64,000 nt of DNA from positions 1-64,000 of the forward strand of contig JAFYAW010000006.1 of the NCBI GenBank assembly GCA_017540505.1, read 5' to 3'. The position numbers and the translations under genes were made by a program. Shown piece by piece: positions 9,335 through 18,309 of this stretch. Origin of the DNA: Bacteroidales bacterium (GTDB lineage Bacteria; Bacteroidota; Bacteroidia; Bacteroidales; WCHB1-69). Position 1 is the first letter of the stretch; every line of letters starts with the position of its first letter. The notes below the pieces were generated by a model, which was not told the origin of the DNA, did no database searches, and saw only the letters and a list, made by a program, of their open reading frames with translations.

Positions 9335-10978
9335 ATGAAACGCTTCGTTCTTTATAACATTTTGTTTTTGATGGTGTTAACGGTTTTTTCCCAACCAAAA
9401 CCCATCAAAAACGTGATTGTGATGATTCCCGACGGCACCTCCACCAGCCTGCTGTCTGTTGCCCGTTGGTACCAGCATTATCTCGATCCTTCCCAGAACA
9501 ATTTGAATATCGACCCTTACATCAAAGGGCTTTTGGGCACATGGTCGTCGGATGCGCCCATCGGCGACTCCGCCCCCACCACCTCTTGCTATATGACAGG
9601 ACAGTCTTCCCAGACGGGCTTTGTTTCCACCTATCCGGTGAAAACCGACCATGACCTGGTACCGGTGGATGCCACCCGAGCTTATCAGCCGTTGGCCACG
9701 CTGTTGGAAGCCTCCAGGCAGATGCTGCACAAGGCCACCGGCTTGGTTTTCACCTGCGAGTTCCCGCACGCCACCCCGGCGGACTGTGCCGCGCATTCGG
9801 CCAAACGGAGCAAGTATAATCGAATAGCACCACAAATGGTTTATAATATGGTGGATGTGGTCATTGGCGGCGGTGTTTCCTATCTTACCCCCGAATATCA
9901 GGAATTTCTCAAAAACCATAATTATCAGGTTTTCCTTAACGACCGTCAAGGCATGCTGAATTGTCAAAAAGCTCCGTTCTGGGCGTTGTTTAGTGAATCT
10001 TCCATGCCGTACGAAATGGAAAGCGACCCGAAAGTCACGCCAACCCTGCCGGAGATGACGCAGAAGGCTCTTGAAATACTTTCCGCTTCGCCGGAGGGCT
10101 TCTTCCTAATGGTGGAGGGCAGTAAAGTGGACTGGGCCGCCCACGGCAACGACGGGAAGGCCGCCGTCACAGAGTTTCTAGCCTTCGATCGCGCCTGCCA
10201 AGTGGCTTTCGACTTCGCCAAGAAGGATGGCCAAACCTTAGTGGTGGTGATGCCCGACCACGGCACGGGTGCCGTCACCATCGGCAACGCCAAATCCAAC
10301 CGCGGTTACGACAAGAAATCCCTCCAGGAACTCATGTCGCCGATTGATGACTATAAGCTCCCCACTTGGACGATGGGCGAGAAGCTGAAGGTGGCTGACA
10401 CGACCGAATGGCCGGCCCTCATTGAAAAATACTACAACGTCCAAATCTCAGATGCCGAAATCCAATATCTGCAGACGGCCAAGGATTACGACAAATCCCC
10501 CATTCCCAAAGAGCAGCGCAAGCAGAACATCTCGATGGAACGGATGCTCAGCCAGATCCTCTACGGGCGCACCTACTTTGGATTCACCACCTTTGGCCAT
10601 ACGATGGAGAATGTGTTCTATGCTATGTATCATCCGCAAAATGATGTGGAAAACGGATACATCACCAACGAGCAGATGCACAAATATCTCTGCCGGCAGC
10701 TCAATCTGACGGACTCGCTGCCCAAGCTGACGTCGGAAATCTATGCCGACCATCATACGGTGTTCAGCGGCTACACCACCCGCCTCGACAGTATCGCTCC
10801 CAACCAGATGGTGCTCGTTGTCAAAAACAAAAAGAAGACCTTGGAGATACCCAGCTATACGAACTATGTGATAGTCAATAAGAAAAAAGAGGAATTCTCC
10901 TCTGTGATCGTGTATATGCCGGAAAACAAAACCTTTTATCTGCCGAAAAACCTGGTCCGTTATTTGGAAGAAAAATAG
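9335..10978 (+). CDS. Alkaline phosphatase (PhoA family), exported
   Basis: 547 residues from the ATG at 9335, chosen because it follows the -7 box and begins a signal peptide (MKRFVLYNILFLMVLTVFSQ). Family signatures in order: VIVMIPDGTSTSLLS (metal Asp), GDSAPTTSCYMTGQ (the Ser or Thr nucleophile region), AHSAKR, FFLMVEGSKVDWAAHGND (Glu/Asp/His metal ligands) and VVMPDHGTGAV (Asp-His ligands). The enzyme hydrolyses phosphomonoesters in the periplasm or at the surface. A C-terminal extension of about 200 residues contains FGFTTFGHTMENV, with a His that could complete the Zn site. The gene appears monocistronic; the next gene is 78 bp downstream. No Pho-box was recognised. Confidence 0.9.
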   Translation: MKRFVLYNILFLMVLTVFSQPKPIKNVIVMIPDGTSTSLLSVARWYQHYLDPSQNNLNIDPYIKGLLGTWSSDAPIGDSAPTTSCYMTGQSSQTGFVSTYPVKTDHDLVPVDATRAYQPLATLLEASRQMLHKATGLVFTCEFPHATPADCAAHSAKRSKYNRIAPQMVYNMVDVVIGGGVSYLTPEYQEFLKNHNYQVFLNDRQGMLNCQKAPFWALFSESSMPYEMESDPKVTPTLPEMTQKALEILSASPEGFFLMVEGSKVDWAAHGNDGKAAVTEFLAFDRACQVAFDFAKKDGQTLVVVMPDHGTGAVTIGNAKSNRGYDKKSLQELMSPIDDYKLPTWTMGEKLKVADTTEWPALIEKYYNVQISDAEIQYLQTAKDYDKSPIPKEQRKQNISMERMLSQILYGRTYFGFTTFGHTMENVFYAMYHPQNDVENGYITNEQMHKYLCRQLNLTDSLPKLTSEIYADHHTVFSGYTTRLDSIAPNQMVLVVKNKKKTLEIPSYTNYVIVNKKKEEFSSVIVYMPENKTFYLPKNLVRYLEEK

Positions 10979-11056
10979 TGATAATATTACAATTTAACCG
11001 ATAGAAACCCGTTATTCAACAAGATTTTAAATTGAAAAAATAAAAATAACATAAGA

Positions 11057-11998
11057 ATGGAAAGCACAAGTTCTTTTAACAGCAATTCGTCTAACACAAA
11101 CGAAACCAACCCGTTGAAAAAATGGGTGACTATTTTAGGCATCTTGGCAGGTCTGTTTTTCTGCACCACGCTCTATTTGGCCTTCTTTGCCAAACCGGTG
11201 ATGAACAAGGAATACACCAAGGTGGAAAACAACAACATGGAACTTAAAACAGAGTTGGATTCCCTGTTGGCTGAGCATGAGAAAATCAAAGCCCAATACG
11301 GCGATTTGTCGGCGCAGTTGAGCGAGAAAGACAGCCTTATTATGGCCAATGCCGCCGAAATCGAGCAGCTCATCAACTCGCAGGCCGACTACCGGAAGAT
11401 CAAACGTCAGCTGGAACGCCTGCAGAACATTTCGCAGGAGTACGTGAAAGAGATGGATAAGCTGTATCAGGAAAACCAAGCCCTGAAGGATGAGAACACC
11501 CAAGTGAAGGCCAACTTGGAGCAGGAGCGTCAGGAGAAGGCCGACATCCAGAAGTCGAACGAGGATTTGACGGCCAAGATCACGGGTGCCGCCGTCTATA
11601 AGGCGTACAACATCCACAGTGCTGGCTATTTGGTCCGCGCCAAAGGCGATGAGGAAGTCACCGACAAGGCCACGCGGGTGAAGCGCATCAAAACGACGCT
11701 GATTTTGGGCGAAAACTCCCTCATTGAGCCCGGTCCGGTCAACGTATATTGCCGTATTGCTGTCCCGGGTACGGGCAAGGTGCTCACTCCGGGTTCTGGC
11801 GAGACCTACTCTTTCGTGCACGACGGCCAGCGGTTGCAGTATTCGTCCAAGTCGGTGGTCAACTACAACAACAAGGCGCAAAACGTGACCTTGACGTGGG
11901 ATCTGATGTCGGACGACAAAGCCATCAAGGGCAAATATGTGGTGCAGGTGTTCACCGATGACCAGTTCTTGGGCGAGAGTTATTTCACACTCAAATAA
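11057..11998 (+). CDS. Membrane-anchored coiled-coil protein, unknown function
   Basis: 313 residues. A Ser/Asn-rich N-terminus precedes one membrane segment (about 24-46, WVTILGILAGLFFCTTLYLAFF region). A long heptad-rich coiled coil (about 55-180, many Glu/Lys/Leu/Gln) follows, then a C-terminal beta-rich domain with YLVRAKGDEEVTDKATRVK and VYCRIAVPGTGKVL. It probably sits in the inner membrane with the coil and beta domain in the periplasm. It lies just upstream of nusB with a 24-bp gap, so co-transcription is plausible. Similar proteins are common hypothetical neighbours in Bacteroidota, and I do not assign a function. Confidence 0.8.
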   Translation: MESTSSFNSNSSNTNETNPLKKWVTILGILAGLFFCTTLYLAFFAKPVMNKEYTKVENNNMELKTELDSLLAEHEKIKAQYGDLSAQLSEKDSLIMANAAEIEQLINSQADYRKIKRQLERLQNISQEYVKEMDKLYQENQALKDENTQVKANLEQERQEKADIQKSNEDLTAKITGAAVYKAYNIHSAGYLVRAKGDEEVTDKATRVKRIKTTLILGENSLIEPGPVNVYCRIAVPGTGKVLTPGSGETYSFVHDGQRLQYSSKSVVNYNNKAQNVTLTWDLMSDDKAIKGKYVVQVFTDDQFLGESYFTLK

Positions 11999-12022
11999 TT
12001 AACCATCCTCAAACACACACTC

Positions 12023-12973
12023 ATGGTCAGCAGACGATATTTGAGAACCAAAACCATGCAGGCGCTCTATGCCCACAGCATGAAGCCTTTTGAAAACGCC
12101 CTGACGGCGGAAAAGGATCTGATACAGACGGTGAAAGATTGCTACACCCTGTTCCTGTGGTTCTTTTCCATGTTGCCCGAAGTGACCTATTACCGGCGCA
12201 ACAAGTTGGAGGACTTGAAGGGCAAGCATAACCCCACCTTCGAGGATCTGAACCCCAACACCAAGTTTGTGGACAACCGCATCATCCAGCAGATGGAGGA
12301 CAACAAAACCCTGAAAGTCCTGTTTCCCCAGTATCATATCAACTGGACCAACGATACGGATTTCATTGTGAGACTGTTCCACGAGATTGAAGAGAGCGAG
12401 GAGTACATCACCTACATGGCCAATCCGGAGAGGAGTTATGAGGAGGACCGCCAGCTGGTGTATAGCATCATCCAAAATATCATCGCCAACAACGATTTCA
12501 TCCGGTGGTTTTTCGGTGAAAAGAATCCGAACTGGTTAGACGATTACGAGGAGGCGCTTGCCATGTTTTATAAAAATGTCGGGGAGTTCAAGGCCAGCAA
12601 GGGCGATGACTGCAAGATTCAGAAGCTTTTCAAGGACGATGTGGAGGATGTGCAATTCTGCCGGGAACTTTTCCGCAAAACCCTTGAGCATGATGCCGAA
12701 TATGAGGAGATGATTGAAGCCAAACTGCAGAATTGGGAGCTGGACCGCGTCATCGGCATGGATATCCTGCTGATGAAGATGGCCATCTGCGAGTTTATGG
12801 AGTTCCCCACCATTCCGCTTAAAGTGACGTTGAACGAATACATTGACTTGGCGAAAGATTACAGTTCCGACAAAAGCAAAGTGTTCGTTAACGGTATTCT
12901 GGATCGTATGATTGTGGACCTTCGCGATCAGGGCAAACTGCACAAGACAGGGCGGGGTCTTTATCAAAATTAA
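12023..12973 (+). CDS. nusB: Transcription antitermination protein NusB (long Bacteroidota form)
   Basis: 316 residues starting MVSRRYLRTKTMQALYA, the typical NusB N-terminus for rRNA-type boxA antitermination. The C-terminal part has DRVIGMDILLMKMAICEFMEF and IPLKVTLNEYIDLAKDYSSDKSKVFVNGILD, with the S-x-x-FVNGIL signature of the family. It is about twice the length of E. coli NusB (139 residues); the extra middle part is usual for Bacteroidota. NusB acts with NusE (S10) on boxA RNA in the cytoplasm. The gene is the first of a compact run with DUF1573, yajC, ybbR and coaE, a conserved Bacteroidota order. Confidence 0.92.
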   Translation: MVSRRYLRTKTMQALYAHSMKPFENALTAEKDLIQTVKDCYTLFLWFFSMLPEVTYYRRNKLEDLKGKHNPTFEDLNPNTKFVDNRIIQQMEDNKTLKVLFPQYHINWTNDTDFIVRLFHEIEESEEYITYMANPERSYEEDRQLVYSIIQNIIANNDFIRWFFGEKNPNWLDDYEEALAMFYKNVGEFKASKGDDCKIQKLFKDDVEDVQFCRELFRKTLEHDAEYEEMIEAKLQNWELDRVIGMDILLMKMAICEFMEFPTIPLKVTLNEYIDLAKDYSSDKSKVFVNGILDRMIVDLRDQGKLHKTGRGLYQN

Positions 12974-12982
12974 AGCATAGTT

Positions 12983-13450
12983 ATGAGAAAAAACATTTAC
13001 CTGTTTATCATTTTGGCACTGTTTATTGGAGGTTCCTGTCATCAGAAGCCGGCTAAGGAGGGCGACTTCCAGGTTTCGGACGTGCATATTCCACAGACAG
13101 CCAACGGATTATCCAAAAAGCAGGCCGAAAAGTTGCCGGTTATCACCTTTGAAACCACCCAATATGATTTTGGTGAGGTGGTGAAAGGCGAGGTGCTGAC
13201 CTATTCGTTCAAGTTCAAAAACACCGGCAAGTCCAATCTGATCATCTATTCTTCCGAGGCCACGTGCGGGTGCACCACATCCGTGCCCCCGAAAGCACCT
13301 ATCCGTCCAGGCGAGTCGGGCGAGATACAGGTGACCTTCAACTCCAAATCGCAGGAGGGGAAAGTCACCAAGCGGATTCTTGTCGGGGCCAACACCTATC
13401 CGGCGGAGACGATTTTGATTATTACAGCCAATGTAACCAGTTCCAAATAA
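12983..13450 (+). CDS. DUF1573 family lipoprotein
   Basis: 155 residues. The N-terminus has a lipobox-like end (FIGGSC, Cys near residue 19), suggesting a lipoprotein. Residues about 55-155 form a single DUF1573 Ig-like domain: FETTQYDFGEVVKGEVLTYSFKFKN, then LIIYSSEATCGCTT, PGESGEIQVTFNSK and a closing beta strand. The family's CGCT motif is present; its role is unknown. It lies 9 bp after nusB and 34 bp before yajC, in the conserved nusB-coaE cluster. Confidence 0.88.
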   Translation: MRKNIYLFIILALFIGGSCHQKPAKEGDFQVSDVHIPQTANGLSKKQAEKLPVITFETTQYDFGEVVKGEVLTYSFKFKNTGKSNLIIYSSEATCGCTTSVPPKAPIRPGESGEIQVTFNSKSQEGKVTKRILVGANTYPAETILIITANVTSSK

Positions 13451-13484
13451 GACATTTAGTTATTAACCTTTAAAAAATTTTATT

Positions 13485-13838
13485 ATGACAAACATTTTCC
13501 CTCTTTTACAAGCATCCGGTAATGCTCCCGCAGCTGGCGGCGGTGGTATGATGTGGATTTTTCTCATCGCCATTTTCGTGATTTTCTACGTTTTCATGAT
13601 TCTGCCGCAGCGCAAAAAACAGAAACAAGTGGAAGAATTCAGAAAAAGCCTTGAAAAAGGAGCCAAAGTCACGACCATCGGAGGTATTCATGGTAAGATT
13701 GTGGATGTGAAAGAGTCCACCTTCGTTCTGGAGATTGCCAACGATGTGCGCATAGAGGTTGACAAAGCGGCCATCGCTGTGGATGAAAACATGGCACGGA
13801 ATGCCGCCAAGAACAACAACGACAACGACAACAAGTAG
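13485..13838 (+). CDS. yajC: Preprotein translocase subunit YajC
   Basis: 117 residues. A Gly/Ala-rich N-terminus precedes one membrane segment (about 20-42, MMWIFLIAIFVIFYVFMILP), then RKKQKQ, a conserved basic motif, and the KGAKVTTIGGIHGKIVDV beta domain typical of YajC. The Asn/Asp-rich tail (KNNNDNDNK) is low complexity. YajC is an accessory partner of SecDF-SecYEG in the inner membrane. The start is preceded by an A/T-rich leader. Confidence 0.95.
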   Translation: MTNIFPLLQASGNAPAAGGGGMMWIFLIAIFVIFYVFMILPQRKKQKQVEEFRKSLEKGAKVTTIGGIHGKIVDVKESTFVLEIANDVRIEVDKAAIAVDENMARNAAKNNNDNDNK

Positions 13839-13842
13839 TTCC

Positions 13843-14250
13843 ATGAGCAATAGTAAGAAACTGAAACTACCGCCTCTCGCCTTTCTGGTGTGCCTGATCA
13901 TCGCGGCACTCGGATGGGTTGTGGTGACCTTTTCCAAGGATTACCGTGTAACCTTGGATTTCAAGGTCCAGTGCTACAACCTGCCGGAGGGCAAGAAGTC
14001 GGTGACGGTTTCCGACACCGTGGTGGCGCTGACCTTTAACCAGAAGGGGCTGAAGTATCTGATGAAGCCTTTCTCCAACAAGGATCGGACGGTGTACATT
14101 TCCGTCAGCGACCTCATCAAGCCCAAGCACAAGGTTACGGTTTACACCTTCTCCAGCAAGGAGATGCGCGACTATCTGGTGGCCCATTGCTACGGTAGCG
14201 ATCTGGTGGCAGTGGAGTCGCCCGAGGTGATAACTTTCTATTTGCGATAG
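13843..14250 (+). CDS. YbbR-like protein
   Basis: 135 residues from the ATG at 13843, 4 bp after the yajC stop; a frame extension upstream lies inside yajC and is rejected. One N-terminal membrane segment (about 11-28, LAFLVCLIIAALGWVVVTF) is followed by a periplasmic beta domain similar to a YbbR repeat (FKVQCYNLPEGKKSVTVSDTVVALTFNQKG). Single-domain YbbR-like proteins next to yajC and coaE are usual in Bacteroidota. The molecular role is not established. Confidence 0.8.
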   Translation: MSNSKKLKLPPLAFLVCLIIAALGWVVVTFSKDYRVTLDFKVQCYNLPEGKKSVTVSDTVVALTFNQKGLKYLMKPFSNKDRTVYISVSDLIKPKHKVTVYTFSSKEMRDYLVAHCYGSDLVAVESPEVITFYLR

Positions 14251-14252
14251 AC

Positions 14253-14804
14253 ATGTATAAAATAGCCCTTACGGGCGGCATCGGCACGGGGAAGACCTAT
14301 CTGTCCAATCATTTTATCCAGATGGGCATTCCGGTCTATTATGCCGATGATGAAGCGAAAAAACTGTACCGTGATCCCGACTTCGAGCAGCAGCTGCGTC
14401 TTCTGTTCGGAGACGGGATTTTTACGGATGGAAAGGTGGATTTCAAGAAGATGTCGGCCTTGGTTTTCCGCGATGAGGTGCAGTTGGAGAAGCTGAATCG
14501 GCTGGTGCATCCGGCGGTCATGCACAATTTTGAGCAGTGGGCCGAGCAGCAGCAGAGCACGGCGGTCATCATGGAGTCGGCCATCATCTTCGAGGGTGGG
14601 CTGACCGCCTATTTCGACAAGATCATTGTGGCGGACGCGCCGTTGGAGCTGCGTATCCGGCGCATAAGGAAGCGCAATCCCGAGCTTACGCGGGAGGAGA
14701 TCATGATGCGCATCGCACGGCAGATGCCCCAGGAGGAGAAGTGCCGCCGCGCCGACCTGGTGGTCTGCACTGGGGAAACCTATTGCGAGAGCGAGGGGAT
14801 GTAA
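14253..14804 (+). CDS. coaE: Dephospho-CoA kinase
   Basis: 183 residues, 2 bp after the previous stop. The P-loop GGIGTGKT is at residues 8-15, VYYADDEAKKLY follows (the Asp that binds CoA), then LVHPAVM and a lid with RRIRKRNPELTREEIMMRIARQM. It transfers phosphate from ATP to the 3'-OH of dephospho-CoA, the last step of CoA synthesis. The C-terminus stops soon after RRADLVVCTGE, roughly 10-20 residues earlier than most homologues, which normally end with a NDGS-like strand and a helix. The core is intact, so the enzyme is probably active. Confidence 0.92.
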   Translation: MYKIALTGGIGTGKTYLSNHFIQMGIPVYYADDEAKKLYRDPDFEQQLRLLFGDGIFTDGKVDFKKMSALVFRDEVQLEKLNRLVHPAVMHNFEQWAEQQQSTAVIMESAIIFEGGLTAYFDKIIVADAPLELRIRRIRKRNPELTREEIMMRIARQMPQEEKCRRADLVVCTGETYCESEGM

Positions 14805-14827
14805 GACAATGAATCCCTCCCTCTATT

Positions 14828-15625
14828 TTAATTGATTTTATACCCTAACATTACTTGGAAATTCAGGTTGCGCTGTACGTATTTGTGCTGGGTGAATTTC
14901 GGATTCATGTTGTTCAGCAGGCCGAAATCAGCGTGTACCCCGATGTAGAATTGCGAAATCTGATAGCCTAACTCCATACCTATGCCGAAATCCAGTCGTT
15001 GGAGAATCTTATCTTGGGCTAACAGATAGTGCTGGAAGGTGTTGTCGTTGGCTTCGCAATAGTAGATTTCCTTTTTGCCCGGCTTGTACAATTCGAGTTC
15101 GCCTTCCAAAATGTTCGAGAAGACTTTATCCTCCGTGGTCAACACCTCCGAGCCGTTATAGGTAAGCTTTCCGGCCATCGCCACATCCAAAAAGAAACCT
15201 GCCCCAGCCACAAAATGGTTTTTAGCTTCAGAAAAATGATAGAAAAGCATCAGAGGAACCTTCAGATGGTGAGTGGTGTAGAGATTGTTGGAGGCGACGG
15301 AGTGGCGGATGCCCAAGGTGTCGGAATATTGGGCATTCTGGATTTGTGACAGCCGCTGCCACGAATAGAGCACGCCGGTTTGCAGATACAGTTTTTCCCT
15401 CAGCCGGAAGTCCACCACCAGTCCGGCGGTGGCACCGATTTTGAGTTTCTGGTTCGACGAATAGCCAAACGCACTCACATTCTGAATGGTGCTGTTGGGA
15501 ATCAGCAGGGTGGAACCGTTAAGGCCGGCGCGCACCGCGAGTTGCACTTTGGGGTTCTCGTCCTGCGCCCGCACGCAAACCTGCAGCAACAGGATAATCG
15601 ACAAAAGGATGGATATTTTTTTCAT
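14828..15625 (-). CDS. Outer-membrane beta-barrel protein (PorT/porin-like)
   Basis: 265 residues from the ATG at 15625 (a TTG two codons upstream is the alternative). The signal peptide ends near VRAQ. The rest alternates aromatic and polar residues typical of an outer-membrane beta barrel: VQLAVRAGLNGSTLL, LKIGATAGLVVDFRLREKLYLQTGVLYS, FVAGAGFFLDVAMAGKLTY, FGIGMELGYQISQFYIGVHADFGLLN, ending in the aromatic/hydrophobic strand NFQVMLGYKIN. It resembles the PorT-like barrel families of Bacteroidota. Substrate and role are unknown. It lies 30 bp after rsmE and is the last gene of the ridA-ABC-F-rsmE run. Confidence 0.8.
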   Translation of the reverse strand: MKKISILLSIILLLQVCVRAQDENPKVQLAVRAGLNGSTLLIPNSTIQNVSAFGYSSNQKLKIGATAGLVVDFRLREKLYLQTGVLYSWQRLSQIQNAQYSDTLGIRHSVASNNLYTTHHLKVPLMLFYHFSEAKNHFVAGAGFFLDVAMAGKLTYNGSEVLTTEDKVFSNILEGELELYKPGKKEIYYCEANDNTFQHYLLAQDKILQRLDFGIGMELGYQISQFYIGVHADFGLLNNMNPKFTQHKYVQRNLNFQVMLGYKIN

Positions 15626-15655
15626 AATCAATATATTTTCTTGAATAAACAGTTG

Positions 15656-16369
15656 TTAAATATCTTTCACAGCCATTAGAAGACAGCCGTACAGGCCGGC
15701 GGTTTCCGTGCGGAGGCGGCGGTTGCCAAGTTTCACCTCCGTATAGCCATGCTGGCGGGCCATCTCAATTTCCGTCGCACTAAAGTCGCCTTCGGGCCCA
15801 ATTAGCAGTACTACATCCTGGTGCTGGAAGGGCTCGTTGGCCAGCTGGCGGGTGTTCTCGTCGTCGCACCAGGCGATGTACTTGTCGGCGGGCATTGGGG
15901 CGTGCGATTCCAAAAAATCGTCAAAGCGGGTCAGCGTCATCGGCGGCAGCCATGTGGTCTGGCACTGCTTGAGGGCCGACACTGCAATGCGCCGCATCCG
16001 GTTCATGTTGACGCGCGGCCGCTCCGAATTGTCGCAAAGGATGAAATGGACGGATTCTATCCCAAGCTCCACACATTTCTCCACTAGCCATTCTATACGG
16101 TCGATGTTCTTGGTGGGTGCGATGGCCAAATGCAGCCGATGGAGGGAAGTGTCCTTCACCATGCGCACGTCGTGCACCTCCACCTGACAAGCTTTCGGAT
16201 TGTCAGTCAGGATGATGGCGTGTGCCTCGTTGCCCAGTCCGTCGGTCAGCAGCACTTCGTCACCCGCGCGGTGCCGCAACGCCCGCACACAATGCTCCGA
16301 CTCCTCTTGGCTGAGCGTCACCACAGGTTGTGTCAGATCGGGATGGTAAAAATATTGGTTGAATATCAT
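15656..16369 (-). CDS. rsmE: 16S rRNA (uracil(1498)-N(3))-methyltransferase
   Basis: 237 residues from the ATG at 16369, which immediately follows the upstream ABC-F stop (TAATATG). The N-terminal PUA-like domain (LSQEESEHCVRALRHRAGDEVLLTDG) is followed by a SPOUT methyltransferase domain with IAPTKNIDRIEWLVEKCVELG, SERPRVNMNRM, LLIGPEGDFSATEI and LGNRRLRTETA (the knot and SAM-binding region). It methylates U1498 in the ribosomal decoding centre. It overlaps or abuts its neighbours on both sides, so an operon is likely. Confidence 0.95.
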   Translation of the reverse strand: MIFNQYFYHPDLTQPVVTLSQEESEHCVRALRHRAGDEVLLTDGLGNEAHAIILTDNPKACQVEVHDVRMVKDTSLHRLHLAIAPTKNIDRIEWLVEKCVELGIESVHFILCDNSERPRVNMNRMRRIAVSALKQCQTTWLPPMTLTRFDDFLESHAPMPADKYIAWCDDENTRQLANEPFQHQDVVLLIGPEGDFSATEIEMARQHGYTEVKLGNRRLRTETAGLYGCLLMAVKDI

Positions 16370-16370
16370 A

Positions 16371-18260
16371 TTATGCGTCTTTTTCACTCAATTCTAACCA
16401 CCGGTTGGACTTGTCCTCCAAAACGGTTTTGATTTCTGCATAGCGGCGGCCCCAGTCGGCAAACTCGTCCGCCGTACCCTGTCCTGCACTCATCTTGCCC
16501 TCAATGTCGGCTTTCTCCCGTTCCAACTCTTCAATTTCCACCTCCAACGACTCCAATTCCCGTTTTTCCTTATAGGTCAGTTTGTTCTTGGGAGCTTCGC
16601 GCACCGCCTTTTCCTCCACAGGCCGGTTGGCCTTTTCGATACGCTTTTGGATGCGCATCTCCTTGTCTTTCATCTGGCGGTATTCGGTGTAATTGCCGTA
16701 ATAGTCCTTGATTTTGCCATCTCCCTCAAACACAAAGATATGGTCCACCAATTTGTTCATCAGCCAGCGGTCGTGGGAGACAATAATCATGCAGCCCCCG
16801 AAATTCGTCAGAAAGTCCTCTAAAAGATTCAGCGTGTCAATGTCGAAATCGTTGGTGGGCTCATCCAAAATGAGGAAATTGGGATTCTTGAGCAGCGTTA
16901 TGAGCAGGTGGAGTTTTCGTTTTTCACCGCCGCTAAGGTCTTGATAATAGGTGTATTGCTGACTAAACGGAAACCCGAAATGATTCAGGAACTGGGCGGC
17001 GCTGATGTAGTTGCCATTGTCCATGCGGATCACCTCGGCATGCTCCTTCACTAACTCCAATACAATCTTGTTGCCGGCGTACTCCATTCCGTTTTGGGAA
17101 AAATAGCCGAACTGGATAGTCAGGCCGGGGGTTATTTTGCCCCCATCGGGTCTTATTTCCCCCATAATCATCTTCAGAAATGTGCTTTTTCCGGTGCCGT
17201 TCTTGCCCACGATACCGCATTTTTCCCCTTTTTTGAAAATATATGAGAAATCCCGAAGGATGAATTGATTCGGATAGGCAAAATCCAGATGGCTGATTTC
17301 CAGTATCTTGTGTCCTATACGTTCGGATTGCACCTTAAAGGCTTCGGGAGCGGCTTCCACCTTGCGGTCCATCTGCTCTTGCAGTTGCTCGAATTGGTTG
17401 ATGCGGGCGCGGGCCTTGGTGGTGCGGGCCTGCGGGGAGGTGTGCACCCATTCCAGCTCGCGGCGGTACAAGTTGCGCAAACGGTCGTGCTCCGCCGCCT
17501 CGTTGGCCAGACGTTCCGCCTTCTTTTCTACAAAATAGTCGTATTTGCCCCGATAATGATACAGATTGCCGTTGCTCAGCTCGTAGATGTCGCTGCAGAC
17601 CTTGTCCAGAAAGGCACGGTCGTGAGTTACCATCAGCAGCGTGATGTTGGCGGAAGAGAGGTGGTTTTCCAGCCACTCGATCATCTCCACATCCAGATGG
17701 TTGGTCGGCTCGTCGAGGATGAGAAGGTCGGTGTCGGCAATCAGGGTTTTGGCGAGGGCGGCCTTCTTGCGCTGGCCGCCCGACAACTCGTTAATATTCT
17801 TAAAGATATTCTGGATGCCAAACTTGGAGAGAATCTCTTTCACCTTGGATTCATAATCCCAGGCATTCAAGCGGTCCATCTCGAGGATGGCATCATCCAT
17901 GCGTTTCTGGGGCACCTGTTCGTGCCGGTTTCGCTCCATCAGGGATATGCAGGTCTCGTACTCCTTCACAGCGCGCACCACGGGTGTTTCCTCATCAAAC
18001 AGGGCGTTCAGCACGGAATCCCTGTCGTTAAAACCATCCATTTGGGGCAGATAGGAGACCACGATGTCGTTGCGGATCACCACCTGGCCCTCATCGGGCA
18101 CGTCGCGACCGGCAATAATGTTGAGGAGCGTGCTCTTGCCTGTACCGTTACGGGCAATGAGCGCGCTCTTCTGGCCTTTCTCCAAACCGAAGGTGATGTT
18201 CTGGAACAGTTTTTTCTCCCCTACCGACTTGGATACATTATTGACGGTGAGATAGTTCAT
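16371..18260 (-). CDS. ABC-F family ATP-binding protein, Uup-like
   Basis: 629 residues with two ABC ATPase domains and no membrane segment. Domain 1: ARNGTGKST Walker A, LSGGQRKKAALAKTL signature, DLLILDEPTNHLD Walker B. A charged linker follows, then domain 2 with GKNGTGKSTFLKM, LSGGEKRKLHLLITLL and FLILDEPTNDFD. The C-terminal coiled coil (KNKLTYKEKRELESLEVEIEELE and onward) is the Uup-type tail. ABC-F proteins act on ribosomes in translation or antibiotic protection; Uup-type members are housekeeping, so a resistance role is not implied. It precedes rsmE directly. Confidence 0.9.
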   Translation of the reverse strand: MNYLTVNNVSKSVGEKKLFQNITFGLEKGQKSALIARNGTGKSTLLNIIAGRDVPDEGQVVIRNDIVVSYLPQMDGFNDRDSVLNALFDEETPVVRAVKEYETCISLMERNRHEQVPQKRMDDAILEMDRLNAWDYESKVKEILSKFGIQNIFKNINELSGGQRKKAALAKTLIADTDLLILDEPTNHLDVEMIEWLENHLSSANITLLMVTHDRAFLDKVCSDIYELSNGNLYHYRGKYDYFVEKKAERLANEAAEHDRLRNLYRRELEWVHTSPQARTTKARARINQFEQLQEQMDRKVEAAPEAFKVQSERIGHKILEISHLDFAYPNQFILRDFSYIFKKGEKCGIVGKNGTGKSTFLKMIMGEIRPDGGKITPGLTIQFGYFSQNGMEYAGNKIVLELVKEHAEVIRMDNGNYISAAQFLNHFGFPFSQQYTYYQDLSGGEKRKLHLLITLLKNPNFLILDEPTNDFDIDTLNLLEDFLTNFGGCMIIVSHDRWLMNKLVDHIFVFEGDGKIKDYYGNYTEYRQMKDKEMRIQKRIEKANRPVEEKAVREAPKNKLTYKEKRELESLEVEIEELEREKADIEGKMSAGQGTADEFADWGRRYAEIKTVLEDKSNRWLELSEKDA

Positions 18261-18261
18261 G

Positions 18262-18309
18262 TTGGCTATTGGATTTTAGCTAATGGCCAACGGCCAATGG
18301 CTAACGGCT
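18262..18309. repeat. Dispersed GCCAATGGC/GCTAAC repeat tract
   Basis: Between the ABC-F start and the ridA stop the sequence reads as tandem variants of TTGGCTATTGG, TAGCTAATGGCCAACGG and CCAATGGCTAACGGCTA. It is the same degenerate family as at 4690, 54462 and 55608, and it overlaps the last codon of ridA. Confidence 0.6.

Noticed and set aside
16371..18260. ABC-F gene considered as an antibiotic-resistance determinant
   Set aside because: The C-terminal coiled coil and operon with ridA and rsmE fit the housekeeping Uup type; there is no resistance-type leader or mobile context.
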